Part shown: positions 1-11,189 of the stretch, one piece after another
Layout: every line of letters starts with the position of its first letter
Numbering within the stretch: position 1 is the first letter of the stretch
Assembly (NCBI GenBank): GCA_028532985.1
Contig: JANCIK010000011.1
Span: 248,001-312,000, forward strand
From: Stropharia rugosoannulata
Taxonomy: Eukaryota > Basidiomycota > Agaricomycetes > Agaricales > Strophariaceae
Direction of reading: 5' to 3'
Length of the DNA stretch: 64,000 nt
Notes under the pieces: generated by a model
Seen by the model: only the letters and a program-made list of their open reading frames with translations
The model's database searches: none
What the model was told of the DNA's origin: nothing
Program-made: the position numbers and the translations under genes

Positions 1-936
1 ATCACAGTTGTATGGCTTCCAGGCGTCGGAATCGAACGTTCAAGCACTCTATGGAATCCCCTAATCTTCAGGAGCTCATATGTGAAAAGAACGACGCAAT
101 AAATCCAACACATACCTTTAAAATCGATAAAACATCGGAAATTGGGGGAAGGAGGGTAACATAGCCGGTTCTCGCCTTCCAGGCGACCAAATCCATCGGT
201 ATTGAGCTCGTTAGAATCGCATAATTGCCCACATTCTGAATCTGGGGCGACTGAAGGCTCGGAATAAACGGATGAGAAGGGAAATGGTGAACTGTACCAA
301 TAGGGGTCTCCAGATGGTGTTAAGTTTGCACGTCGAATACTGGTTCGTTTGGAGTGTTCTTGGGTGCGTTAGAAACGTATAGACGAGCTAAAAACGTACC
401 AAAAAACCGCTTTATAATGCGGTTCACCGTTCCGACGATATACAGCAATCTCTATTGGAACAGGCCCATTCCATGATCCATCCTTGTCTGCCCTAAGCCC
501 AGGTCAGGATCCAACAAGGTAGCAGCCATCAAAACTGCCTGAGTAGAGTGAAGCCCAAGCATACAAGTAAAGTTGGGTGAGGGGGGTGGGGAAGACAAGA
601 GTGAAGTGCAAGTGAACTTAGAGGACTTAGTTGACTTAGTGCAATATTGGATAGGCTTACATAATCAAATTATCGCACTATTTGAAGTACTTAAATGGGC
701 ATGTCACCCACATAATGTGTATAATTTTAATGTTTGAAAATCAACAATGAAGGTGGGAAAAGTTGTTCAAGCTGGCTTTATTTCCCCACGTTGCATGGAA
801 ATTCAAAGCATGCCAGGGCATGCCAGGACATGCCAAGGCATCTCATGACATCCTAAAGTAGTTAAAGGCCCCATAAATTGATGATCTGATCGCACTTTCC
901 TAAAGTGCCCTCCGATCAAAAGTCTTTTTCGTGATG
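1..936. repeat. Left arm of a long inverted repeat flanking a gypsy fragment
   Basis: This arm is the reverse complement of 6661-7602, about 90% alike by eye with small indels. Its inner end is the shared GTGATG at 931-936, directly abutting the truncated gypsy pol. The arm includes a run of CATGCC-type short repeats near 805-845. Positions 1-300, read on the minus strand, hold an exon-like open stretch ending at a GT donor that is also present in repeat family R. The outer end lies beyond the window edge, so full length and any target duplication cannot be seen. Confidence 0.9.
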
Positions 937-3603
937 ACGCAACATGTGCGTCTGCTGAGCAGGATCAACTACCAGCTTATGTGCCTCGTCCACTGAGCGC
1001 CGGTACATCCGCCCATCCTTGTCTAAGAAGAAGTTTCGTGCGTTACAGATGAAATTCTGATACTCCCGTTCGCTCATATCCTTGGGTCTTGTACTGGGAT
1101 TTTGCAGCCAATACCTTATCATTGGCAACTTATCATCCATGTCCTTCCCCGCTGACGTTCGATTCCGCTCATCGTACTCTTCGTCTTCCAACTCATCTAT
1201 CTTTGATTCTGGAATTACATGTGCCAGAACAAATTTCTCTAAGTACGCCTGCTGAGCAGGCGGCACCTCCTCTGTCTGTAGGAAGTTACGCACTGTCCGC
1301 TGTTCTTCTCTCGTCTCTTTTCTAGCCCGCTCCAGTTCTAACTGGAAGCAGTCAACCGAATGTGCCTCCGTTCTAGCTGGCTCAGCGGGACCATCAAACA
1401 ACTCGTTGAGGAATCCCGCTTGTAGATACCCTCCGCGGTCGTCAATCTGGTCCTTGAACTCCTCTAAACTCAGCGGATCGGGATCCTCTTCATACACTTT
1501 CTCGTACTCCAGCGGACCTACTTCTTGATCATCATCCTCCGCTGAGTGCTCATACCCTTCATCTCCTGGTTGTCCTTCTCGTCGCGACAGACCGTCTGCA
1601 CCAAACGTTTTGCCTGCTACATGCTTCAGCTGAAAGTGGTACATAAGGATCTTGTCTATCCAGCGGTTAATGGTAGCATTAGGTCCCATGCCCGGATTAT
1701 CCAACATCCCTTTGAGATATTTGGCATCCGTCTCCACTACCAACTTCCGCGCTCCGATGAGCCAGTAATAGCACGCCTGCAGCGCTTGCAATAGCCCGTA
1801 TAGCTCTCTCTTTGGTTGTGAGAACCGCTGTTCCCTATCAGTTAACAGAATTGACCCAAAGCGGGCGTACACGCGCTTCTTCGCGTTCAGCGGATCTTGC
1901 TGGTAGATATAAAATCCTACAGCGCGCCACGACGTATCTACTGCCAGCGTGATTGGTCCTGGCAGTGTATAGTCCAGCGGCTTGACACAGTGTGCGTTCC
2001 TTGCTCCATCCTTCAGTGCATCCATACTGGCTTGCTGCGCTGGCCCCCACTCGAAGGGTTCTTTCCCACGCAACAATCTCTGTATGTGCTCCGCTCGCTT
2101 AGCGTAGTCTGAGATGTAAATACGCAGGAGTCCCATCGTACCCATGAAGGCGCGCACATCGCTGACATTCTTACACGGCCCCCAGTTGAGGATAGCGTGT
2201 ACTTTATCTGGCGCTGGCTTTCGACCCTCGTAGGTACATAAGTGTCCCACCACTACAATCTCCGCTGCACACAATATGGATTTCTTTCCGCTGAAAGTCC
2301 CTCCTGAGTACTTCATCCGCTGAACTATCCTATTCACATTCTGCATGTGTTCCCACACAAAACGCCTGATTCCGCTGTTCTCTGGAATCGTCTCATACCC
2401 TCCATCCTCTAATTCATACCGTGTCTTTGGTCCGCGGATAGGTACGTCGTCAATGTACGGTTCCGTGACGTCTGGTATTTCATCGCGGAGAATATAAGTT
2501 ACGTCTTCATGGAAGATGGGTACAGAATTGGTCCAGCCCATTGGTAAGGTTACTAAGCGGAGCGCACCAAACGGTGTCTGGAATGTTGTTAAGTCGCGAG
2601 ACGACTCCGCTAAGAGCCGCTCGTCGTAGCCTACATACAAGTCCAGTATTCCGCCACACGCGCGCCCAGCGAAGTGTTCTGCCAAACTCTCCGCTGCCGG
2701 TGGCAATCCTGAGTGTGCAATGGTAACAGCGTTCAGCGGCTCTAAGCTGTGTACTATTCTAAAGGACACCCTGTCTTTCTTTGTTACTGTGAACCAGCGC
2801 GACCGGTACGATGAACTGGATGGTTCATAAGTCCCAGCGCGGATCTTAGTAGCAATGAACTCGCACACCTGCTCATACATGCCTGGCGGAATGGGTATAT
2901 TTTTCAGTACCCACGGCATATGTTCTACTGTTGGAATATCCACCGGTGGGAAGAAGTCTGTTCTAAACCTCCCCTTTTCCGTGTCATCCCACGCAAACGC
3001 CTCATTCTGCTGCATGAACACCTGATGTACTAGCTTGCACTCCTCTGGCCACAGGAAATCTCCTCCGTGCACTTTATCTATTTCCTCCTTCCGCTCTGCT
3101 GTGTACCTTCCCGTGGGTACAAACTCTGGTGGGTGTACTGTCAGCGGAGGCATTTCTTTCAGCGGATCTCCCTTTATCTCCATCACTATCCTGAATTTCT
3201 CTGGTAGCTCTTGATAAACGGGCCTGACCTTGTCAGCGACCGGCTTATATTTCTTTCCTGCAAAGACGGTTACGGTAGTGGCATTTTTACCAGTTAACCG
3301 CTTTCTAGTTACTCCCTTCCGCGCTGACTGGCCTTGCTCGGGGTCCGCTGAGCGGAATTGCCCCCTAGGCTCTCCTTTCACCGTCTCTTTTTCTCGCCAT
3401 TCTTTTTGCTGAAAGTACTTATAAATCGATGCTTTCTCTTTATCCTCCATCTTAGCCTCGTGCACAGCTTGAGCCATGTACACATCTCTCAGCTCAGCGG
3501 AGCCAAATCTCCCTCCCTTCTTTGGCAACGCATACCCCGCTACCTCTATCTTTCCAGTCCTATCATCCCGCTTGAACATTAACGCGACCTCTCCTTGATG
3601 CAT
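937..3603 (-). pseudogene. pol: Gypsy pol fragment: reverse transcriptase and RNase H, integrase lost
   Basis: The frame begins at an ATG that overlaps the protease stop (TGATG, 3601-3605). It encodes an N-terminal linker, reverse transcriptase with the catalytic YIDD motif, and RNase H with its acidic residues (an aspartate in LAVDTSW, a glutamate in KRELYGLL, an aspartate in VETDAKYL). The reading frame is open but stops within the linker just before the integrase zinc-binding H2C2 region, where inverted-repeat sequence replaces it. The related inner-element pol is about 1311 residues, so about 420 residues are missing. The product could not support integration by itself. The assignment to Ty3/gypsy RT-RNase H is firm; the truncation is seen directly by comparison with 18483-22418. 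Confidence 0.9.
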
Positions 3604-4871
3604 CAAATCATCGAGGACTGAAAATCCTGGTTGGTGTGCGGCTCCTCTGCTGCACTGGAGTCCTGCACGTCTGGCTCCCGCTGAAGTATCTTCGGCCCGC
3701 ACCCTTGATTATACGTAGGTACCACTAGCTTCCGCTGAGTGTTTGGGTCCGTCAGCGTAAGTTCCACTGTGCCATCCCCACGCGTCTTCACATTGCTTTC
3801 AGTGAGAATTTCAAATGGCTTCCCCAACAGAACCTCATAGGCGGCCGCGCTGATAACGTGCACTTGTAGGTACACTGTCAGTCCACTGAACACAAAAGGT
3901 ACATTCCGCGCTAAGCCCCTAGTCGACTCGACTTGTTTGTTAGTGCTCTGCATCCTAATGGTAAAGTCAGGATCCCAGCTTAAGCCTAGTTGCTCCGCGG
4001 TATCTTGTGCCATGGACACTATTTGCGATCTGCTGTCGAGCAGAGTCTCTGCACGGCCTTTCCCATTAATCAGCGGAAATACTGCCTTGAGATGGTGTGA
4101 TTCTCGTGCCACAATTAATCCCTTTGGCTTCTCGCCTGGTTGTAGCGTCGAGATGTATTGCTCATAGGGATCCTCCATGATTATTGTGCCGGGTTGTAAG
4201 CCACCGTGCTCCTCCGCGCAAGTGAGGAACATCGCCGCTGGGAGCGCGTCCATTTGCATGAACTCTTCTTCTTCATTCTCCTGCTTCAGCTGGGCGATGG
4301 CCTCGTCCATCTCCCACTCCTCTGCCTCATAATCCAGCTGCAAAACCCGCATGGTATTAACATCCAGCAGAACCTTGTGCGGTATGATATGCTCGACAAA
4401 TTTCCTCCTAAACCCCGCTGTAGAGATCCCCAATAATTGTCCTTGAGTGATCTCTATTTTCTGGCTCTCTAGACGCTTAAGGACTTTGTCCGCTTGCGCT
4501 TCATCCTCAATGGCTGCGCGCAATTTATACGCTGGCTTCCTCTTCTCTATCACTGGCATCGGCGCCTCTCTTACAGGCGGCCGACTCTTTTCTGGTACGC
4601 ACAGTGGAGGAACCATTACATACGGCACCTGCGCTGGCTTTTTATTCTCCCCAACTTTCTGCACTGGTGCTGCAAAGCTTACTTTCTTTTTCTCCACTCC
4701 GCTGGGCGCCTGTCTACTGATCTCCTCTATAAACTCTTCCTCGTCTTCGCTGTCAACCTCCTCGATAGTTGTCCTTGGTGTACTTCTTACTGGTAGCTTC
4801 TTATTTACGTCTTCCGGGTTCTTGGGTTTATCAGAGCTGCTACGCTGAACTCTGCCCGCGCTTCCCTTCAT
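3603..4871 (-). CDS. Gypsy retropepsin-type protease ORF, active site altered
   Basis: This is the second frame of the three-ORF gypsy element. The first in-frame ATG lies 6 nt past the gag stop and the frame ends in a TGATG stop-start overlap with pol. An acidic, low-complexity N-terminal half (about 230 residues) precedes a retropepsin-like domain. The expected active-site DSG of aspartic proteases, present as LLDSGSQ in the inner element, reads LLDSRSQ here; the glycine codon has become arginine by a G-to-A change. Such a change would be expected to impair proteolysis. The same change is present in the outer element at 28225-29365, so it predates the duplication. Gag maturation would probably need a protease supplied by another copy. 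Confidence 0.8.
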   Translation of the reverse strand: MKGSAGRVQRSSSDKPKNPEDVNKKLPVRSTPRTTIEEVDSEDEEEFIEEISRQAPSGVEKKKVSFAAPVQKVGENKKPAQVPYVMVPPLCVPEKSRPPVREAPMPVIEKRKPAYKLRAAIEDEAQADKVLKRLESQKIEITQGQLLGISTAGFRRKFVEHIIPHKVLLDVNTMRVLQLDYEAEEWEMDEAIAQLKQENEEEEFMQMDALPAAMFLTCAEEHGGLQPGTIIMEDPYEQYISTLQPGEKPKGLIVARESHHLKAVFPLINGKGRAETLLDSRSQIVSMAQDTAEQLGLSWDPDFTIRMQSTNKQVESTRGLARNVPFVFSGLTVYLQVHVISAAAYEVLLGKPFEILTESNVKTRGDGTVELTLTDPNTQRKLVVPTYNQGCGPKILQREPDVQDSSAAEEPHTNQDFQSSMI

Positions 4872-4876
4872 CAGAC

Positions 4877-6660
4877 TCAATCGAAACCCTGGCTTAGCGC
4901 TGCATCCTGCTCCGCTTTCATGGTCGTGATCAGCTGCCGCTGTTCCTCTATCACCTCCTCTGGCGTCTTGACCACTGAGTGCTCCTTTAAAAATGCCTTC
5001 CAACTGTCCAGCTCCTGTTGCAGTGTTCGAATTTGCTCTTCATAAGTCTCATCGAGAGAGCTGGCTGGTTGGTAGACCTGGGCGTACACCATGCTCGGCA
5101 GAGTCCCCATGTACGCTGGGTGTACCAGCGCCATGTAGGCCTGCTGTGCTGGCAGCCCATTCTTCTTATGCCACTCATCTACACGTTCTTTGATAGCACG
5201 CGAAGGGTCCCAAGGTAATGACGATCTGTCTGGCAGCTGGAGCCTTCCAGCTTCTGTGATGATTATCTTCCCAGCGGACAGATCCTGTTGCCTCACAATA
5301 CACTCTGCTACGATGTGTCCCATCTGTTTACAATAGAAACACCTCGGTTCAGGTCACTGTTGGTATTGAAACAGACGCGGCAGCGCTCCGCTGAAACCTG
5401 GTCCTCCCATTGGCATCATAGGTACCGCTGGCTGGACTGGCGCAGCGACAGGCGCTGCCCGCGACAACATTACATTGCACAGAATATCTTCCAACTCCTT
5501 CTTATTGGTCTCCTTTGACTTCGACACCGTCTTTTCTACCAGCGACAACATATCTTTAAACGACACTACAAAACCCTTCAAGTCCTCAATTTCCCCGTGC
5601 AGCATATGCACCTCCGCTGACTTGGTCTTGATGGCAGGCACAGGCATGAGCCCGTCCGCTGAGTCTCGAGTCAAGCTGAGCAAAGTGCTAGGATTCTTGG
5701 TGCGCACCATCTGCTCTGCCATTTCCGCCACCTGCTTCAGCGGATACATGTCCTCAGTCTGCGCTTCCACCTGAATCCCCGCTGGCGCCGTAAAGGGTAT
5801 ATTGTGTTCCTTTAGGTACTTGTCAAACGACGTTCTCGTAGTGTAGTCGATATCCAGCTTGTTAAACAACCTCTCCCTGAACCCCGCTGTGAGACTGTTG
5901 GTGAAGTAGGTCACCAGTGTATGATTAGCCAGCAAGGTAGACGCCTTGGTCAACTTTGCTGCCTCCGCTAAGAATGCCCGCTTGAAGTCCAACAGCACCT
6001 GGAGGTCTTCCTCCAAGATGCGCTGGGTCTCCTTGCACAGCTTCTTTAGGCGCGCGATGGACCCTGTCTGAATACTGATCACCTCAGGATATTCATTGAG
6101 GATCATCTTCTTCAATTCAGCGTAACTCTTGGTGTCATAGCCTGGTAAATTCTTCCACTCCTCCACTGTCTGCATGGGTACATATTTGATTACATAGCCT
6201 CTCCTCTCATCATCCTCCATCACCTCAGTGCGCTTGAACCAGTCCTCTAAGTCCTCGAAGTAGCGTGGGAGTTCATCACGCTCCGCGGTGGGGTCAAAGC
6301 TTGGTGCACTGCGCGCTCCGCGCACGGGCATAGACATTTCCTTAGGCATGGTGATAATTTCAGGGGGCGGTTCGTGTTCACTTGTGGAAAGGTCTGACAA
6401 GTCTCCTTCAAATATATCTCTGGCCACGTGCTCGGCCTCACTCTTACTATTATCTGTCGTCCGCTGAGCGGATCTCTTAGCAGTCTCGAATACTTCCGAA
6501 AACAGAGGAGGTGTGTCTTGAGTAGCTTGGCTATCTGATGAGCCAAATGGTGCAATTTCAAGCGTAATGTCTCCGTCCGCTGAGCGGTCATCTGTTTCAA
6601 TTCCAGAAGGCAGTCCCCAGAATCCACTGGGCCCGTCCTCCTGCTCTGAGTCACTCTCTG
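4877..6660 (-). pseudogene. gag: Gypsy gag fragment with in-frame stop
   Basis: This is a capsid-type Gag (retrotrans_gag-like) followed by a CCHC zinc knuckle (CFYCKQMGHIVAEC) and a coiled-coil-like C-terminal tail. The first roughly 70 codons are missing at the inverted-repeat junction. A TGA at 5354-5356 interrupts the frame just before the zinc knuckle; the intact inner copy has CGA (Arg) there, so the change is a C-to-T transition. The outer element carries the same stop. The C-terminal part (4877-5323) stays open. It is non-functional as a full Gag unless the stop is read through, for which I see no evidence. Confidence 0.85.
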
Positions 6661-7602
6661 CATCACAAAAAAGACTTTTGATCAGAGGGCACTTTAGGAA
6701 AGTGCGATCAGATCATCAATTGATGGGGCCTTTAACTACTTTAGGATGTCATGAGATGCCTTGGCATGTCCTGGCATGCCCTGGCATGCTTTGAATTTCC
6801 ATGCAACGTGGGGAAATAAAGCCAGCTTGAACAACTTTTCCCACCTTCATTGTTGATTTTCAAACATTAAAATTATACACATTATGTGGGTGACATGCCC
6901 ATTTAAGTACTTCAAATAGTGCGATAATTTGATTATGTAAGCCTATCCAATATTGCACTAAGTCGACTAAGTCCTCTAAGTTCACTTGCACTTCACTCTC
7001 ATGTTCCCCACTCCCCTTCCTCAACTTTTCTTGTATGCTTAGGCTCTACTCTACTCAGGCAGTCCTTGGTGGCTGCTACCTTGTTAGATCTGGTCTAGAG
7101 CTTGGATTTATGTCAGGAGGGCAAATGTGGATGGAATAGGCCCATCCCTATAGAGATTGCTTTATATCGTCGGAATGGTGAACCGCATTATCAAACGGTT
7201 TTTCGGTACGTCTTTAGCTCATTTATACGTTTCTAACGCACCCAAGAACACTCCAAACGAACCAGTATTCAATGCGCAAACTGGTGATCATTTTGGGACC
7301 CCTATTGGAACATATCACCATTTTCTTTCTTTTCTGTTTCTTCCGAGCCCTCGGTCGCCCCGGATTCATAATGTGGGCAATTATGCGATTCTAACGAACC
7401 CAAGACCGAAGATTTTGGATGTCTGGAAGGCCAGAACCAGCTATGTCTCTCTCCTTCCCCTGTTTTCCGATGTTTTATCGGTTTTAAAGGTATGTATTGG
7501 GTTTATTGCATCGTTCTTTTCACATATGAGCTCCTGAAGATTAGGGGATTCCATAGAGTGCTTGAACGTTCGATTCCGACGCCTGGAAGCCATACAACTG
7601 TG
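6661..7602. repeat. Right arm of the long inverted repeat
   Basis: Reverse complement of 1-936. The inner end CATCAC joins directly to the truncated gag. From about 7100 outward the arm is also the first unit of repeat family R, so the inverted repeat and the R tandem array overlap. The exon-like stretch near 7370-7490 ends at a GTATGT donor, with a TTAG acceptor near 7545. This suggests the repeated DNA once belonged to a spliced gene that I do not recognise. Confidence 0.88.
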
Positions 7603-8263
7603 ATGTGCTCCTCCTGCCCCTGGACTGCCTCTGCTTGTAAGTGCCATAACTCCGGATCCTGTCCACCTTCACTCCTAATTCCTTTTGCACCTTCAAGACC
7701 ATCTTAGTCCTCTGCCAACCGTCTCCAAGATCATGCCAATTCATCCAGTACTTGCCAAGTATCATCTTATAGGTGTCAAGTCCCCTTTCACCACTTTCTA
7801 TCTTTTCCGTTTCCTCCGAGCCCTAGGTCACCGCATATTCATATTGTGGGCAATTATGCGATTCTAACGAGCTCAAGACCGATGGATTTGGTTGCCTGGA
7901 AGGCAAGAACCAGCTATGTCTCTCTCCTTCCCCTATTTTCCGATGTTTTATCGATTTTAAAGGTATGTATCCGCTATATTGTGTCGTTCTTTTCATATAT
8001 GAGCTCCTGGGCATTAGGGGATTCTATTGAGTCTATGAACGTTCGATTCCGACGCCTGGAAGCCATCCAACTGTGATGTGCTCCTCCTGCCCCTGGACTG
8101 CCTCTGCTTGTAAGTCCCATAACTCCTGATCCTGTCCACCTTTACTCTCAATTCTTTTTGCACCTTCAAGACCATCTTAGTCCTCTGCAAACCGTCCCCA
8201 AGATCATGCTAATCCATCCTGTACTTGCCAAGTACCATCTTATAGGTGTCAAGTGCCCTTAGG
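7310..8263 (+). repeat. Tandem duplication of repeat family R (two units of about 473 bp)
   Basis: Two direct copies lie about 473 bp apart. For example GTGGGCAATTATGCGATTCTAACGA occurs near 7373 and near 7846, and GTGCTCCTCCTGCCCCTGGA occurs near 7603 and near 8076. Each unit has an exon-like open stretch, a GTATGT-like donor, a TTAGGGGATTC acceptor and a pyrimidine-rich tail. The copies differ by scattered substitutions, so the duplication is not new. No function is recognised. Confidence 0.75.
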
Positions 8264-8756
8264 ACGCATTTTCCCTCATATATCTGTCAATACCCGGCCA
8301 AACAGTATGATCTTTGCATTTCCTGGTTCGTCTCATTAATACCTATCGAACAGTACCATTAATTGCGCGATTTGACAAGCTTGAGGGCGATCTCACTCTG
8401 TGTGTCCTCCTACCCCTAGGTAGGACAAATTAATTCATAGGTGCGCTTCTAGATGTCCTGAGTGTCTCAAACTTTGGGAAAACTTACTCAACTACATAAG
8501 GTACCCTCTCCTGAGACGGATTAATTTTTGGGGCCACCAAGCGTCCTTCATCTCAAGTTGCTAGTCAACTTCGGAGTTTTGGAGTATTTCTTTGATTCTG
8601 ACATAGGTTCGTCTCCAATCTCCTTAATTCTTTCTATGATGAACTCACCTTGATTGTAGCTTTCTAACAAGCCCTCAAACACTATATATCGTCGCTTGGA
8701 ATCCAAAAATCCGCCATGTGCTCCTCCTCCCCCTCCCTCCTCCAGGTAAAGTACTT
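8161..8756 (+). repeat. Repeat family R, 3' part (first dispersed copy)
   Basis: This block, from CACCTTCAAGACCATCTTAG to the CCTCCAGGTA end, recurs at 34345-34935 in the same orientation with roughly 85-90% identity by eye. No terminal repeats, poly-A tail or open frame are evident. It lies just left of the degenerate start of the outer gypsy LTR. Confidence 0.8.
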
Positions 8757-9029
8757 CATATCTTGGGTTCCAGTTCGTATTTTTGGCTAATTCTTTTTGG
8801 AGTCTTTTACTATAGATATGTATCGACTAATCGACCAGTTTATGGCGTCTGATACGCCCTCAATATCCGATGTCCCTAATGACCATATGACTACTATTGC
8901 AGACTTAAATATCATCTCCCTCCTTCAATTTTCAACAAAGGCCTTCGCAACTTGGCATGTTTATTCACTATTTATGTGGGGTTTGAACGCGTTCCTTACA
9001 CAAATTTTGAGACTTGAAGTACCCGGAAT
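8757..9029. other. Unassigned spacer between repeat R and the outer gypsy LTR
   Basis: A short open stretch begins at 8797 on the plus strand, preceded by a possible TATAG intron acceptor. It has no recognisable similarity. The equivalent of the first 250 bp of the gypsy LTR is not recognisable here, so the LTR may be truncated by this sequence. Confidence 0.4.
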
Positions 9030-10229
9030 AGCTGCCAGCAGAGCACATAACGGTTACTGTCTTCTCAGCAGAAGGCAGGAGTACAGCTGAGTGGAAAATA
9101 TCAAAGGCAACGAGCAGGACTGTGTGTAGATGGCGTCTCAAGGGGCTCAGCGGAACACATCACGAAGGCGAAATTTGCCTAAGTCCACTCGTCAGGTGAC
9201 CGTGGCGTGTGCGCTGGAGCGTGTGATGCCTGAGGGAATGAACAATGCACACAGCACGGGCTCCACTGGGGAACTTTGGCAGCGGTAACCAGACCTCGAT
9301 GACCAAGAAGGAACTGCACAGCAGAGGTTAACAGCATCTCTCGGCGGAGGCTGGCAACACAACGGGCGCTGGTCGCGCTCAGCGGAGTAGTCATCAAAAT
9401 GCCCAGCGGAGGCACATGCGCTCAGCGGACGTTTGGTCCGGCGTTGCTAGTATTTACTCTCCACCTAAATTAGTACACAGCACGCGTCTATATAAACTTG
9501 TAATTGTAACTACGGAAATCAAGCAATTGTCTACCCACTAGATCTGTGTGTTGGGCTCCGTCCCAAACCGTCAACGGGCTGTGTTTAGCTTTTGTTAGGG
9601 TCTTTACTGTGAAGTGTATAGTGAATCATAGAAGTTTTGGATAGCTTCTGGCCACCGGGTCATTTGGAGAGCTCAGCGGGGAGTCAGTGCAACCATGTAC
9701 GAAAACTCGCGCTGTAGTGTTTTGTGAATTGAGACTGCACCACCGGGTGAACGAGGTTCTGGATAGCCTCAGCAGAATAGGACTTTGGACAGTCCCAGCA
9801 GAACAACTTTGGATAGTCAGCGGAGTGAGGCACAATTGGAATACCAGCTTGTGTGAGCATCTGCATCGGTCACCGGACCTCAAACCCACCCAGCGGAATA
9901 AGCCCCGCGGAGCCACCATCAAAACTATACATTACTATTGATACCCGGCGCTCAGCGGAGGTCGCCCAGACATTAATCTGAGACTTCTAGAATTAAACCC
10001 CTCCTTAAAAACAAACTTGCAGGCACTGTACAGCAGACATCTGGACTGAACTTACGAGACTCTTAAACATCACAGTCCGCTCAGTGGAGAGGACCAAGAG
10101 AAGCATAGACATCTGTAATCCGCTTAGCTGAAGAGTGTCGCTCGATCTAAGGGATAGGATCTCGCTCCGCTGAGGTTGTGTGTGTTGTGTTTCTTGTGAT
10201 TCGAGTCTAGCCCCACGGCAGACCTCTCA
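9030..10229 (+). repeat. 5' LTR of the outer gypsy element (left end degenerate)
   Basis: Aligns with the reverse complement of the inner element's LTR through shared blocks such as GAGTACAGCTGAG, AATTTGCCTAAGTCCAC and CTCGATCTAAGGGATAGGAT. It ends in ...CTCTCA immediately before the primer binding site. The first about 250 bp of a complete LTR are not recognisable. It is dense in the CAGCGGA motif typical of this subfamily. Confidence 0.75.
9489..9496 (+). promoter_or_regulatory. LTR TATA box (outer element)
   Basis: TATATAAA lies in the middle of the LTR at the position equivalent to CATATAAA in the inner LTR. It is the likely core promoter for the element transcript. Confidence 0.55.
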
Positions 10230-10231
10230 TC

Positions 10232-10250
10232 TGGAGCCCACCGCGAGGGG
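10232..10250 (+). promoter_or_regulatory. Primer binding site of the outer gypsy element
   Basis: TGGAGCCCACCGCGAGGGG starts 2 nt after the LTR end. It begins with the TGG that pairs with a tRNA CCA end. The inner element has the same site with one difference. The implied tRNA has U at position 73, which would fit a cysteine tRNA, but no tRNA from this genome is available to confirm it. Confidence 0.7.
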
Positions 10251-10336
10251 TAGGTTCAGAAATCTCATATAGTGTTTCGGGGACCACGGCTTAGCGCCTA
10301 TTACAAAACATTTCAAAAATTTCAAATACAACAGGG

Positions 10337-11189
10337 ATGAGTAACAAGCGAGGCAAATTTCCTGCACCGTCGTTGCTAGCAGAACCAGCAGAGGCTAGAC
10401 CATCATTTGGTATATTGCCTCCAAGCGGGTGATCAACTAGGAGCAAGAAAGACACTGAGCTTGTGGAACCATTGGTGATTACACCTACTCGAGATAGAAA
10501 AGCGAAGAGGAAAGCAAGGGAAGAGGCGTGGCTACAGATAGAAACGCAGGATCTTGCTCAGCGCGTACCAGGAGCGCTTACAGAGAGTGACTCAGAGCAG
10601 GAGGACGGGCCCAGTGGATTCTGGGGACTGCCTTCTGGAATTGAAACAGATGACCGCTCAGCGGACGGAGACATTACGCTTGAAATTGCACCATTTGGCT
10701 CATCAGATAGCCAAGCTACTCAAGACACACCTCCTCTGTTTTCGGAAGTATTCGAGACTGCTAAGAGATCCGCTCAGCGGACGACAGATAATAGTAAGAG
10801 TGAGGCCGAGCACGTGGCCAGAGATATATTTGAAGGAGACTTGTCAGACCTTTCCACAAGTGAACACGAACCGCCCCCTGAAATTATCACCATGCCTAAG
10901 GAAATGTCTATGCCCGTGCGCGGAGCGCGCAGTGCACCAAGCTTTGACCCCACCGCGGAGCGTGATGAACTCCCACGCTACTTCGAGGACTTAGAGGACT
11001 GGTTCAAGCGCACTGAGGTGATGGAGGATGATGAGAGGAGAGGCTATGTAATCAAATATGTACCCATGCAGACAGTGGAGGAGTGGAAGAATTTACCAGG
11101 CTATGACACCAAGAGTTACGCTGAATTGAAGAAGATGATCCTCAATGAATATCCTGAGGTGATCAGTATTCAGACAGGGTCCATCGCGC
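10337..11189 (+). pseudogene. gag: Outer gypsy gag, N-terminal part, with early stop
   Basis: The gag ATG is at 10337 (MSNKRGKF...). An in-frame TGA at 10430-10432 (codon 32) interrupts it, where the inner element has an arginine codon. The frame then stays open through an acidic, low-complexity leader and the start of the capsid-like domain until the inner element interrupts it after TCCATCGCGC. The next in-frame ATG is at 10463. Downstream gag sequence continues at 27041 in the same frame. The protein sequence over this stretch matches copy 1 exactly. Confidence 0.85.
11186..11189. repeat. Target-site duplication GCGC, left copy
   Basis: GCGC directly precedes the TG start of the left LTR. 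The same four bases follow the CA end of the right LTR at 27041-27044. Uninterrupted gag in copy 1 has a single such site in CATCGCGCGCC, so this is a 4-bp duplication made at integration. It is 4 rather than the 5 bp common for gypsy elements, but the GC-alternating target makes the exact length ambiguous. Confidence 0.8.

Larger units (their letters stand above)
937..6660 (-). mobile_element. Truncated Ty3/gypsy retrotransposon fragment (copy 1)
   Basis: An internal piece of a gypsy element runs on the minus strand: most of gag, the protease frame, and pol up to the first residues of integrase. It has no LTR, PBS or polypurine tract. Both ends stop abruptly at the inverted-repeat arms (gag at 6660, pol at 937). 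It is essentially identical to the outer plus-strand element over the shared gag-protease region, including the same gag stop codon and protease change. The two are therefore recent copies of one source rather than independent old insertions. Confidence 0.9.
9030..11189 (+). mobile_element. Outer Ty3/gypsy element, 5' part (LTR, leader, start of gag)
   Basis: Plus-strand gypsy element of a subfamily related to the inner element. It contains a 5'-truncated LTR, a primer binding site, a leader and the first part of gag. It is broken at 11189 by insertion of the inner element and resumes at 27041. GCGC at 11186-11189 and 27041-27044 flanks the insertion as a 4-bp target duplication. Confidence 0.9.

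Noticed and set aside
40..60. tRNA B-box-like GTTCGATTCC in repeat family R (also near 7567 and 8040), suggesting a tRNA gene or SINE
   Set aside because: No A-box at suitable spacing and no cloverleaf could be formed around it; the site lies in an exon-like stretch.
1089..5518. Plus-strand open frames opposite the gypsy fragment
   Set aside because: They mirror the coding frames of gag, protease and pol on the other strand and lack starts, splice sites or recognisable products.
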